Below, piece after piece: positions 53,881 through 62,381 of a DNA stretch of 64,000 nt (its first letter is position 1; the number at the start of each line of letters is the position of its first letter). Both the position numbers and the translations under genes were made by a program. Source of the DNA: Rhodobacterales bacterium (GTDB lineage Bacteria; Pseudomonadota; Alphaproteobacteria; Rhodobacterales; Rhodobacteraceae); the NCBI GenBank assembly GCA_002747325.1, contig PDOZ01000030.1:1-64000 (forward strand), read 5' to 3'. The notes under the pieces were generated by a model that did no database searches, had not been told where the DNA came from, and worked only from the letters and a program-made list of their open reading frames with translations.

Positions 53881-54081
53881 TCAATCGTCCGATTTGCGAA
53901 ACAGGGTAAAATAGGCCAGTGGGGCGCAGATGCCGATGGTCATGATCACGAACAGGACGCTGGTGATGATCGGCAGGTCGGACGGGCGGCCGGTCAGAGC
54001 GAGGTAGCCCTTGAACACGGCGATTTCCGCGAAGGCGATGGCGACGGCAAGGAGCAGGGAATTTTTCCAGCGGCGGCTCAC
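53881..54081 (-). CDS. Small two-helix membrane protein
   Basis: The 66-residue frame starts at a GTG preceded by GGAGAAC and encodes MSRRWKNSLLLAVAIAFAEI, then a short loop, then SVLFVIMTIGICAPLAYFTLF. The two hydrophobic helices and charged ends support a real inner-membrane protein. No family is recognised. It lies 14 bases after the NTF2-like gene and is probably cotranscribed. Confidence 0.6.
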   Translation of the reverse strand: MSRRWKNSLLLAVAIAFAEIAVFKGYLALTGRPSDLPIITSVLFVIMTIGICAPLAYFTLFRKSDD

Positions 54082-54095
54082 GGGCCCGTTCTCCG

Positions 54096-54569
54096 TTACG
54101 GCTGATAGGGCAGGGAGGAGTGGTGCAGGACGATGCGCAGCACACCGTTCGCGTCCCGTTTATAGCCGAAACTCTTGTCTGCCTGCGTGACTTTGCCGTT
54201 TTTGTCGGTCAGGATGCCCCGGCCCATCCACATCGCCACGTCGCCTTCGATAAAGCTCGCGGCGGTGACAAATTCCGCCTTGCGCCAGCTCAGAAGGGCA
54301 AAGCCGCCATCGCGCGGATAGGTCGGATCATGGGCGATGAAATAGGAGAGCGCGCCGTCGCGGGTCGGGCGGAAGGTCTGGTCGCCGCTGGCGAGGGTCG
54401 GCTTGAACAGAACCGGGCCGTGCCCGTAACCATAAGCCGCATCCAGCACCTGCTCCGCCGCCGGGCGGGCTGCGTCGATGCCGCCGTCGTCAAAGGCTTT
54501 GGCGATGGTGATGAGGCCTTCGCCCCAGGCCTGACGGGCTGCGATCAGATCGTTTTCGGTAATCGGCAT
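54096..54569 (-). CDS. NTF2/SnoaL-like protein
   Basis: The 157-residue protein begins MPITENDLIAARQAWGEGLITIAKAF, followed by AAEQVLDAAYGYGHGPVLFKPTLASGDQTFRPTRDGALSYFIAHDPTYPRDGGFAL and ends LRIVLHHSSLPYQP. The pattern matches small NTF2-fold proteins of marine Rhodobacteraceae, some misannotated as phosphoribosyl-AMP cyclohydrolase; I see no His/Cys metal set of that enzyme. AGGGAGG precedes the ATG. The ligand is unknown. Confidence 0.75.
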   Translation of the reverse strand: MPITENDLIAARQAWGEGLITIAKAFDDGGIDAARPAAEQVLDAAYGYGHGPVLFKPTLASGDQTFRPTRDGALSYFIAHDPTYPRDGGFALLSWRKAEFVTAASFIEGDVAMWMGRGILTDKNGKVTQADKSFGYKRDANGVLRIVLHHSSLPYQP

Positions 54570-54694
54570 GGTGTTCCTCCCTTTATTGCGGCGCAGTATG
54601 CGCAGCGTGGGGGGGCGGGTAAAGCCGGGATGCCGAAAATCCCGGCGGCAGCGCGACTTACGTCCCGTCACGCCGCCGGAGGGATAACAGGGGC

Positions 54695-55384
54695 TTATTG
54701 CCGCTGCACATATCCGCGCAGTTTGCCCGGGCGGGTCACGCCGTCGACCGTGATCGTCATCCCGGAATCGGTGCGGCCATTGAGGGCGATAAACTTGCCA
54801 TCCTGCCCGGAAAAGGCGGTATATTCGGCCTGACCGCCGAACTGCACCACCTTGCCGTCGTGATCCAGCCGCCCGTTGATGCTGGTGGGGAAAAACGACG
54901 CGCCTTCGTCCGGGGTGAAGTTGGAAAGCAGGGTGATCGAGCCATCAATCGGCGTGAAGCGGGCGTAAAAGTCTTCCAGCTCCTCGTCGGTGAGCTGCCC
55001 GCGCAACGCATCGCGCAGTTCCTGTTCCGTGGTTGGCGCGCCCTGAAAGTTGGTCATTTCCCCCGTCAGGGTGCCGCCATTGTCGTCGAAACGGGCGAGT
55101 ATGTGCAGGTCGGCGGAGCCGGCAAACATTTTCTGGGAGGAGGGCGCGTATCGGATGCCGCCGGTGCCGGCATATTCCGCGCTGCCGGTCTTGGGCAGTT
55201 CGGTCTCTTCGATCCAGACATCGTCGAGATGCCGGCCATAGAGGTGATAGCGCTCAAACTGCCGCTCGGCGGCGTTGGCGTATTTTGACCCGCCGGATCC
55301 CCCGCTACAGCCGGTCAGCGCCAGCGCGGCCAGCCCCAGTGCCAGCGCGCTTCGGGAGAGGAGTTTCTGTTCGACGTTACGCAT
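54695..55384 (-). CDS. Surface-type lipoprotein, TbpB-like family (second paralog)
   Basis: The 229-residue product has a lipoprotein signal with lipobox LTGC (Cys26), then LDDVWIEETELPKTGSAEYAGTGGIRYAP, ILARFDDNGGTLTGEMTNFQGAPT and INGRLDHDGKVVQFGGQAEYTAFSGQ. The order of elements (DDVW...LP.TGSA.Y.G.GG, then a Gly-Thr strand before a nF segment, then a calyx-like end) is shared with the neighbour at 55609-56271 and more loosely with the gene at 4599-5237. The function is unknown. Confidence 0.7.
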   Translation of the reverse strand: MRNVEQKLLSRSALALGLAALALTGCSGGSGGSKYANAAERQFERYHLYGRHLDDVWIEETELPKTGSAEYAGTGGIRYAPSSQKMFAGSADLHILARFDDNGGTLTGEMTNFQGAPTTEQELRDALRGQLTDEELEDFYARFTPIDGSITLLSNFTPDEGASFFPTSINGRLDHDGKVVQFGGQAEYTAFSGQDGKFIALNGRTDSGMTITVDGVTRPGKLRGYVQRQ

Positions 55385-55608
55385 TTTTCCCTCCGTATGC
55401 CGCGATCCGGCTTTGTCCCAAGACCCGCGGCGGATACCTTTCAGAGCCGGGGTCAGTGTAGGCGATAATGCGGTGGAGGGGGAAGAAAAAAATGCGGTTA
55501 TGAAGTCCCGTTGAAAGACAGGTCCGTGCTGGCACTTGCGTGTGGGGGCTGTTTAGGGCAGGCGGCGACCGGGGCCACCATCTGCTAGGTCGGGCGCGTC
55601 GGACCGGG

Positions 55609-56271
55609 TCAGTCCTTTTGCAGGTAACTGCTAAATGAGCCGGTAACCGCTGCGCCGTCTTCGCTGACGGTCATGCCTCGGACGTTGCTGCCGTCGATGA
55701 TGATATATTGGTGCTCGCCGCCAATAAAGTTGCTACCAGAGGCAACGCCGCCGACCTTCAGCATATGCCCGTCATAGGTCAGTTCGCCATCCAGCGCGGT
55801 GTTGAAATCTTGGGCATTCACATCAATGCCGGAAAAATCGGCATTCATGGTGATTTGCCCCTGAACGGGACGATACCCGCCATAGAATTCGGCGGCCTCA
55901 GCGGCGGGCAGGGTGCCGTTCGATGCGTGATCAAGTTCATCTTGCATGACTTCCCGGCCGTAGAAATTGTTTGCCGCGCCGGTGAGCGTGCCGCCCGTTG
56001 CGGTGAAGGTGGCGGCCAGGTGCGTATCGGCGCTGAGATTGTGCAGCTTTCCCGCCGGATCGACATAGCTCAGTCCTCCCGCGCCGGAATAGGACGCACT
56101 GCCGCTGTTGGGCAGGTTCACCATTTCGTCCCAAACATCATCTGCACCGGCTGCCAACCGTTCATGGGTCCGGAACTGCTGTTCGACCACTTCGCCGTAA
56201 TTCGCGCCGGACATGCAGCCGGACAGGGCGAGGGCGGCGCCGATGAGAGCGGTTTGGGCAAGTGAGCGCAT
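55609..56271 (-). CDS. Surface-type lipoprotein, TbpB-like family (third paralog)
   Basis: The 220-residue product begins MRSLAQTALIGAALALSGC (lipobox LSGC, Cys19) and contains GADDVWDEMVNLPNSGSASYSGAGGLSYVD, HLAATFTATGGTLTGAANNFYG and LDGELTYDGHMLKVGGVASGSNFIGG. It is the closest relative of the preceding gene in the window; the two form a tandem pair separated by 224 bases with no gene. The ATG at 56271 follows AAAGGAAC. Its 5' side abuts the tracrRNA terminator. Confidence 0.7.
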   Translation of the reverse strand: MRSLAQTALIGAALALSGCMSGANYGEVVEQQFRTHERLAAGADDVWDEMVNLPNSGSASYSGAGGLSYVDPAGKLHNLSADTHLAATFTATGGTLTGAANNFYGREVMQDELDHASNGTLPAAEAAEFYGGYRPVQGQITMNADFSGIDVNAQDFNTALDGELTYDGHMLKVGGVASGSNFIGGEHQYIIIDGSNVRGMTVSEDGAAVTGSFSSYLQKD

Positions 56272-56391
56272 GATGTGTTCCTTTACGCTGGGGGGCGGCT
56301 TCGGCCTCGGGGGTGTCTGCGCACGATACCAATCGGGCGGAATATGCCAAGAGAATATCTGGGTTTTTTCCGAGGAGTTTTGAGGCGTTAA

Positions 56392-56485
56392 CAAAAAACA
56401 CGGGCCGTGGCCCGTGTTTCAATGTGGTGCAATCGAATGCTTGTTAACGACTCGACCGCGGGTTTTGAACTGTGGGCAATATACC
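56392..56485 (-). ncRNA. tracrRNA of the type II-C CRISPR system
   Basis: The reverse complement of 56443-56480 can pair with the CRISPR repeat over its whole length: CGGGTTTTGAACTGT is identical to the repeat sense strand, the flanks GACTCGACC and CAAT match with a bulge, and GTT matches at the end. Downstream on the minus strand comes a terminator with 10-bp arms (AACACGGGCC/GGCCCGTGTT at 56397-56418) followed by T6. The RNA would run leftward, divergent from cas9. The 5' end is uncertain; TATATT at the 5' edge of the anti-repeat is a candidate -10. Confidence 0.85.
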
Positions 56486-56604
56486 GGATATTTTCCGCAA
56501 GTCGAGCGCGATCTTTGCGGGTGGCATCTCGCGTAAAGATAATGTTGCGTTGGGCCGGCTGCCGGGGCAAAGTCCCGGGCAAAATGCGGCCAGGGAGGGA
56601 ACGG

Positions 56605-59600
56605 ATGGGAACGCGGTTGGGGTTGGATATTGGCACGAATTCCATCGGGTGGTGGCTTTACGCGACCGATGGCGGGGAGATTGCCGGGGTTCTGGATGGG
56701 GGCGTGCGGATTTTCTCCGATGGGCGTGATCCGAAGAGCAAGGCGTCGCTGGCGGTGGACCGGCGGATGGCGCGGGGGATGCGGCGGCGGCGGGATCGTT
56801 ACCTGCGCCGCCGGGCGGCGTTGATGAAGCGGATGGCGGATGCGGGGCTGATGCCGGCGGACCCGCAGGCGGCGAAGGCGCTGGAGCTGCTCGATCCGTA
56901 TGAATTGCGTGCGCGGGGGCTGGATGAGGCGTTGCCGCTACCGCATTTCGGCCGGGCGCTGTTTCACCTCAACCAGCGGCGCGGCTTCAAGTCCAACCGC
57001 AAGACCGACCGGGGTGACAATGAAAGCGGCAAGATCAAGGATGCAACACGTCGACTTGATCAAGAAATGGCAGTGGCGATTAAGGATGAAAGCAAGCGTA
57101 CTCTGGGGGCTTTCCTGCATATGCGCAGGCAAAAAACACCTGAGAAACCTTTAACTGAACCTAAGGAAAACAAGGATCATACTCGTAAAGACTATCGGCG
57201 CACGCCTTCGGTGCGCACACGCATGAGTGTGGCGGTGCGCGGCGGGCCGGATGCGAAGGCCGAGGAAGGCTATGATTTCTACCCCGACCGCCGCCACCTG
57301 TCGGAAGAGTTCGACAAGCTCTGGGCGGTGCAGGCCCGGTTTCACCCCGAGGTTCTGACCGACGATCTGCGCGACGAAATCCGTCTGATCATTTTCCACC
57401 AGCGCCGCCTGAAGGTGCCGAAGGTGGGGTTGTGTCTGTTCACCGAGGAAGAACGCCTGCCCGCCGCCCATCCGCTGAACCAGCGGCGTATTCTGTATGA
57501 GACCGTCAACGCTCTGCGCGTGACGGCCCCCGGCGAGGCGGTGCGCGCATTGACCCGCGAGGAGCGCGATCAGATCATTCATGCGCTCGACAACAGGAAA
57601 CACACCAAGTCGCTGTCGGGCATGGCGCTGAAACTCAAGGCGTTGGGCAAGACGATCGGGCTGCGGTCGGATCAGCATTTTACTCTGGAGACCGCCAACC
57701 GCGACAGCATTGCCTGTGATCCGGTGCGCGCCAGCCTGTCGGACCCGCGCCGGTTCGGGCCGGGCTGGTCGGCGCTGGATGATAGGGAGCAATGGCGCGT
57801 TGTTCGGCGTGTTCGAAATGTACAAGGTGAGCGATGCGCACAAGTGGTTGTCGATTGGCTGATCCGCCAGCATGGCCTGCCTCAAAGTAATGCGTGGGAG
57901 GTTCTGAATGCACCGCTGCCGGAGGGCTATGGCCGGTTGGGCCGGACCGCCACGACCCGCATTCTGGCGGCGCTGGAGGCGGAGGTGATCCCCTATAGTG
58001 CGGCGGTGGCGCGCTGCGGCTGGCACCATTCGGACGAGCGCACGGGCGAGGTGCTGACCGAACTGCCGTATTATGGCAAAATCCTTGAGCGGCATGTTAT
58101 TCCCGGCACCTATGAGGAGAAGGACGACGACATTACCCGCTATGGCCGCATCACCAACCCGACGGTGCATATCGGGCTGAACCAGTTGCGCCGTCTGGTG
58201 AACCGGATCATCACGGTGCATGGCAGGCCGGACGAGATCGTGGTCGAACTGGCGCGCGATTTGAAGCGTTCGGAGGACCAGAAGCGCGAGATGCAGCGCG
58301 AGATCCGGGAGAATACCAAGGAGGCGATCCGGCGCGGCGAGAAGCTTGATGAGTTGGGCGTTCGCAATACGGGCGAGAACCGGATGGTTTTGCGGCTGTG
58401 GGAGGATCTGAACCCGGAGGATTGTCTGAAGCGCTTTTGCCCTTATTCGGGGCAGCGGATCAGCGCGTCGATGCTGTTTGACGGTTCCTGCGACGTCGAT
58501 CACATCCTGCCCTATTCGCGCACGCTTGATGACAGTTTCGCCAACCGGACCCTGTGTCTGAAGGAATATAACCGGCAAAAGTCCAATAAGACGCCGTGGG
58601 AGGTCTGGGGGGAAACGGCGCAATGGGCGACGATTGAGGCCAATCTGAAGAACCTGCCAAAGAACAAGGCGTGGCGCTTTGCGCCGGACGCGATGGAGAA
58701 GTTTGAGGGCGAGCGCGATTTTGAGGCGCGGGCGCTGAAGGATACGCAATACCTGTCGCGCATCGCCCGCACCTATCTGAGCGCGCTTTATGACGGGGCG
58801 GATGGCAAATCGCATGTCTGGGTGGTGCCGGGGCGGCTGACCGAAATGCTGCGCCGCCATTGGGGGCTGAACGCCCTGTTGTCGGAAGGCAAGGCAGCGA
58901 ACAAGGCCAAGAACCGCACCGACCACCGGCATCACGCCATTGACGCCGCGGTCATCGCCGCCACCGACCGCAGCCTGATCCAGCGGATCAGCAAGATGGC
59001 CAAGCGCGATGAGCTGGCCGGGGCGGAGGAGGTGGCGCGCGCGGTGCCGGCGCCCTGGGAGGATTTCCGCGATGACATCGCCGCCCAGCTTGCCCGCATT
59101 ACCGTCAGCCACCGCGCCGATCATGGCCGCATCGACCCGCAGGCCCGCAAGTCCGGGCGGGACAGCACCAGTTGTGCGCTGCATCAGGAAACGGCCTATG
59201 GCCTGACCGGGGAAACCGATCCACGCGGGGTGCCGCTGGTCGTGACCCGCAAGCCGCTGAGCAGCCTGACCCCCGCCCTGATTGCCCGCGAGGCTCCCGG
59301 CAAAGGGGGGATGATCCGGGATGCGGAGCTGCGGCGCAGGCTGGCGGTTGCGACCAAGGGCAAAGAGGGCAAGGCTTTTGAAGCGGCCATACAGGATTTT
59401 GTCGCCAAACCGGGAGCGTATCAGGGCACGCGGCATGTGCGGGTGGTGGAACCGATTGGGGTGGCGCCGATCCATAACGGGAAGGCGAAACCGGCCAAGT
59501 CCTATGCGACTTCGGGCAACCATCGCTATGAGGTTTGGAGAATGCCCGACGGGAAGATCGTTGACTGGGTCGTGCCGAATTTTTACGCGCATAAAGCCGA

Positions 59601-59931
59601 CCTGCCAACGGATGCCCGTCCGGCCACCCCGGCCACCTGCCTGCGTCCGCACCCGGCCGCGCGTCTGCTGCTGAAGCTGCAAAAGAACGATATGGTCCGG
59701 TTGCGCGATGCGTCTGGGGCGTTGGTCGTGGCGACGGTTGAAAAGTTCTCCAGCACGGGGATTATCGAAATGGTCCCCCATTCCGAGGCCAATGCCGCGG
59801 ACCGTTACAGCAAGGACAAATCCGACAATGTCTACATCCGAAAAACGGCAAACACGCTGCTGAAAGCGGAGGCCCGGCGGGTCTATGTCGATGAAATGGG
59901 CCGGGTGCGCGATCCGGGGAAGGCGGGGTAG
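56605..59931 (+). CDS. cas9: Type II-C CRISPR nuclease Cas9
   Basis: Cas9 cuts DNA matched by a crRNA:tracrRNA pair. The 1108-residue protein has RuvC-I GLDIGTNSIGWWLY (Asp8), the Arg-rich bridge helix (MARGMRRRRDRYLRRRAAL), RuvC-II EIVVELARD (Glu548), the HNH domain CDVDHILPYSRTLDDSFANRTLC (His633), RuvC-III DHRHHAIDAAVIA (His777, Asp780) and a C-terminal PAM-interacting part. All catalytic residues are present, so it should be active. The ATG at 56605 follows GGGAGGGAACGG. Two stretches in the recognition lobe (57040-57195 and 57785-57905) are AT-richer than the rest. Confidence 0.97.
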   Translation: MGTRLGLDIGTNSIGWWLYATDGGEIAGVLDGGVRIFSDGRDPKSKASLAVDRRMARGMRRRRDRYLRRRAALMKRMADAGLMPADPQAAKALELLDPYELRARGLDEALPLPHFGRALFHLNQRRGFKSNRKTDRGDNESGKIKDATRRLDQEMAVAIKDESKRTLGAFLHMRRQKTPEKPLTEPKENKDHTRKDYRRTPSVRTRMSVAVRGGPDAKAEEGYDFYPDRRHLSEEFDKLWAVQARFHPEVLTDDLRDEIRLIIFHQRRLKVPKVGLCLFTEEERLPAAHPLNQRRILYETVNALRVTAPGEAVRALTREERDQIIHALDNRKHTKSLSGMALKLKALGKTIGLRSDQHFTLETANRDSIACDPVRASLSDPRRFGPGWSALDDREQWRVVRRVRNVQGERCAQVVVDWLIRQHGLPQSNAWEVLNAPLPEGYGRLGRTATTRILAALEAEVIPYSAAVARCGWHHSDERTGEVLTELPYYGKILERHVIPGTYEEKDDDITRYGRITNPTVHIGLNQLRRLVNRIITVHGRPDEIVVELARDLKRSEDQKREMQREIRENTKEAIRRGEKLDELGVRNTGENRMVLRLWEDLNPEDCLKRFCPYSGQRISASMLFDGSCDVDHILPYSRTLDDSFANRTLCLKEYNRQKSNKTPWEVWGETAQWATIEANLKNLPKNKAWRFAPDAMEKFEGERDFEARALKDTQYLSRIARTYLSALYDGADGKSHVWVVPGRLTEMLRRHWGLNALLSEGKAANKAKNRTDHRHHAIDAAVIAATDRSLIQRISKMAKRDELAGAEEVARAVPAPWEDFRDDIAAQLARITVSHRADHGRIDPQARKSGRDSTSCALHQETAYGLTGETDPRGVPLVVTRKPLSSLTPALIAREAPGKGGMIRDAELRRRLAVATKGKEGKAFEAAIQDFVAKPGAYQGTRHVRVVEPIGVAPIHNGKAKPAKSYATSGNHRYEVWRMPDGKIVDWVVPNFYAHKADLPTDARPATPATCLRPHPAARLLLKLQKNDMVRLRDASGALVVATVEKFSSTGIIEMVPHSEANAADRYSKDKSDNVYIRKTANTLLKAEARRVYVDEMGRVRDPGKAG

Positions 59932-60032
59932 GGCGCGGCTTTCCTTCCTGAAACCAGCCCGATTTGGGGAAATGCCTTGCGCGTATTACACTCGCACCGG
60001 GAGGGGTGATTCGCCTTGGGCGCGAGGGTTTG

Positions 60033-60947
60033 GTGTTGGATCAGATCATTGATATCGCCACGGATGGACGGCATCTGTCCCGGCAACGCGGCTTCCTGAT
60101 TGTCTCCGAAGAGGGGCATGAAATCGGACGCACGCCGCTTGATCAGGTGGCGGCGGTGATTGTGCATGCGCATGGCACGACCTGGTCGACCTCGCTGCTG
60201 GTGGAACTGGCGGAACGCGGCGCGCCGGTGGTGTTGTGCGCCGCCAACCACGCCCCCCGCTCGGTGCTGATGCCGCTGGAAGGGCACCACTTGCAGGGCG
60301 CCCGGATGCGCGCCCAGTGGCAGGCGAAAACACCGCTGATCAAACAGGCGTGGAAGCAGGTTGTAGCGGCCAAACTGCGGATGCAGGCGGCGGCGCTGGA
60401 GGCGGTCGGGGAAGCGCCCGCGCCGGTGCGCATGATGATCCGCAAGATCACCTCGGGCGACAGCACCAACATGGAGGCCCAGGCCGCGCGCTACTACTGG
60501 CCTCGCCTGATGGGGGAAACCTTTCGGCGCGATGCGACCGCCGGGGATGAAAACGCCCTGCTCAATTACGGCTATACCGTCCTGCGCGCCGCGACCGCGC
60601 GGGCGGTGGTCGCCGCCGGTCTGCACCCGACCATCGGCCTGTTTCATGCCCATCGCGGCAATGCTTTCGCGCTGGCCGATGACCTGATGGAGCCGTTCCG
60701 TCCGCTGGTCGACCTGAGCGTGCGCCATATCGCAGCGACCCGCGGGGCGGCGGTTGACCCGGAGGCGAAACAGGCGCTGGCCGGGCTGATCGCCACCGAT
60801 CTGCCGCTGGGCGACGGCGTCACGCCGGTTTCGGTGGCACTGATGAAACTGGCCACCTCGCTGGGTCAGAGCTTCGAGACCGGCAAACTTGCCCTCGCGC
60901 TGCCCGACCCGCCCGATCCGCTGGCGCTTGCGGGGCTGGGCCAATGA
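60033..60947 (+). CDS. cas1: CRISPR integrase Cas1 (type II)
   Basis: Cas1 inserts new spacers. The product of about 304 residues starts near VLDQIIDIATDGRHLSRQRGFLIVSEEG. Metal ligands are visible as Glu148 (MEAQAARYYWPRL), His205 (GLFHAHRGNAFALADDLMEPFRP) and Asp217/Glu220. The start is uncertain: GTG at 60033, TTG at 60036 (GAGGG in front) or ATG at 59964, which would add 23 residues not typical of the family. It overlaps the cas2 start. Confidence 0.95.
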   Translation: MLDQIIDIATDGRHLSRQRGFLIVSEEGHEIGRTPLDQVAAVIVHAHGTTWSTSLLVELAERGAPVVLCAANHAPRSVLMPLEGHHLQGARMRAQWQAKTPLIKQAWKQVVAAKLRMQAAALEAVGEAPAPVRMMIRKITSGDSTNMEAQAARYYWPRLMGETFRRDATAGDENALLNYGYTVLRAATARAVVAAGLHPTIGLFHAHRGNAFALADDLMEPFRPLVDLSVRHIAATRGAAVDPEAKQALAGLIATDLPLGDGVTPVSVALMKLATSLGQSFETGKLALALPDPPDPLALAGLGQ

Positions 60948-61288
60948 ATGTGCCGGTGACAAAATTATCGGGGTATCGTCTGATGTGGATTTTGGTGATG
61001 TTCGACCTGCCGACGGATACGAAAAAACAGCGCAAGGATGCGGGCACGTTTCGCAATTTCCTGCTCGACGAGGGCTTTGAGCGCAGCCAGTTTTCGGTCT
61101 ATGCCCGCTTCGTCAACGGCAAGGAGGCCTTTGCAACCCGCGTTAACCGTATTGAGCGTAACCTACCCGCCGCAGGCGACGTGCAAATCCTCAACTTCAC
61201 TGACCGGCAATATCGTGATATTGTGCATTTCTCGGATCAGGGTCGGCGCAAGGCGCGGGAAAATCCGAAACAACTGGTGCTTTTCTAA
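60944..61288 (+). CDS. cas2: CRISPR adaptation protein Cas2
   Basis: The 114-residue product has the ferredoxin-like Cas2 pattern WILVMFDLPTDTKKQRKDAGTFRNFLLDEGFERSQFSVYARFV and NFTDRQYRDIVHFS. Together with Cas1 it forms the spacer integration complex. The ATG lies in the cas1 stop (ATGA). The 73 bases that follow lead to the first CRISPR repeat and contain a CCTTG/CAAGG hairpin. No csn2 or cas4 is present, which defines subtype II-C. Confidence 0.95.
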   Translation: MNVPVTKLSGYRLMWILVMFDLPTDTKKQRKDAGTFRNFLLDEGFERSQFSVYARFVNGKEAFATRVNRIERNLPAAGDVQILNFTDRQYRDIVHFSDQGRRKARENPKQLVLF

Positions 61289-61361
61289 GGTGATTCGCGA
61301 TGGAATTTTACAATAGACCCCGGCTAGTTCCTTGTATTTTCAAGGTGTTAGCGCGGGATCT

Positions 61362-61528
61362 ATTGTAACAGTTCAAAACCCGAGGTCCAGCCGCAACAAC
61401 CTAGGGGGCGCTAACGCACCCCCGACATTGTAACAGTTCAAAACCCGAGGTCCAGCCGCAACTCCCGGCGCATGGTGCTAAAAGCAAAGTCAATTGTAAC
61501 AGTTCAAAACCCGAGGTCCAGCCGCAAC
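61362..61528 (-). CRISPR. Type II-C CRISPR array, three identical repeats
   Basis: Three identical 36-nt repeats lie at 61362-61397, 61427-61462 and 61493-61528, with spacers of 29 nt (61398-61426) and 30 nt (61463-61492). On the plus strand the repeat starts ATTGTAACAG and ends CCAGCCGCAAC; read on the minus strand it starts GTTGCGGCTGG and ends TTACAAT. That orientation pairs with the tracrRNA, and the terminal TACAAT can act as a -10 element, as in other II-C arrays. The first spacer contains an imperfect inverted repeat. A fourth, degenerate repeat lies at 62800-62835. Confidence 0.95.
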
Positions 61529-61600
61529 CGGCCGAGGAGCGCGCAGTTTAGCGCGCTGATCCGGCGACTGTTCGTCGTAAAATGGAAGCGGCGGGTTTTT

Positions 61601-62345
61601 CATCCACTTAACGTAACAAGTGTTGGCGCGCCGGTGGGTATAGTTCCAGTTCTGTCTTCGGGGCCTGCCCCAGCGGCGACTGGTCTTGTTGCATCTGTTG
61701 ATTATTCGCCGATTGGCTCTGTTTTGCAGCAAAATTTCGCCTCTGCTTTGGATCAGTTTGTCGAGCTTCAGGCCCTCGATTTTCAGCGTTCGAAGCTTCA
61801 GAGGCGTAATCAGAAGTTGACTGAGGCGCTTGCGCGTGAAACTTTGAACCCATCAGTTGCGGGGATTTATGGTGATGGTTCGTCTGCTGGTGGTTCTGAT
61901 CCTTCTGTGTCTTTTGGCAGCGGTCGCGGCAAACGCTTAGTTCGCGGGGTTGACGGTCGTTCGGTTATTGTTTCTGATGCCGAACCTATGCCGCTTTTTT
62001 GCGGAATATCTTGATATGTCTGGTAATGTTTATTACGGCGTTAACCCTAATGTCCCGGATGCTAAATAGTTAGTTTCTCCTGCGAGTATCGAGTTGGTTG
62101 ATACGTTATCTGGTGATCCTAAAGTTGGTGGTAATTTCGTTGGCAATTCTCTTCGGTATATTGCCAAGGGTGGCGTGGTGGGTCAGGCATATCGTTATTT
62201 GACAGATACGTCATTTGATCCTCCTCCTTCTCAGTTTTATTCTCCTCCACCTCTTCCGTTGCTTCCGTCAACTCGTCTTAATCCTTATGGCGTGATCAAG
62301 TTCGGTCCTTCGACGCTTGACCAATATGTAGGTCTGCGTAAATAA
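61601..62345 (+). pseudogene. Microviridae DNA pilot protein (VP2)-like gene, broken
   Basis: The frame reads VGAPVGIVPVLSSG, YSPIGSVLQQNFASALDQFVELQALDFQRSKLQRRNQKL, then TLNPSVAGIYGDGS. Around the T-run at 61995-62000 the frame shifts by one: the second frame reads FAEYLDMSGNVYYGVNPNVPDAK, hits TAG at 62067-62069, and continues IELVDTLSGDPKVGGNFVGNSLRYIAKGG to a Pro-rich end at 62345. Length, order before the capsid gene, Gln-rich helical middle and T-rich third codon bases fit VP2 of alphaproteobacterial microviruses. The N-terminus is missing. Confidence 0.6.
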
Positions 62346-62381
62346 TCCAGCAAAATCAATAACCTAAAGAAGAGTCTTAAT

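Noticed and set aside
57151..59781. 876-codon open frame on the minus strand inside cas9
   Set aside because: It is a shadow of cas9. It shows no protein motif, and all Cas9 catalytic residues are in the plus frame.
61300..61361. TTTTACAATAGA near 61305 as another inverted CRISPR repeat
   Set aside because: Only about nine bases mirror the edge of the first repeat (TCTATTGTA); the rest of the repeat is absent.
61398..61492. Search of the two spacers for targets within this window, including the microvirus segment
   Set aside because: By eye neither spacer matches any part of the window, so there is no evidence that this array targets the phage whose remnant it holds.
61472..61600. Open frame starting inside the second CRISPR spacer and reading into the VP2-like frame
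   Set aside because: The start lies in a spacer and the frame crosses a repeat; the VP2-like similarity begins only near 61600.
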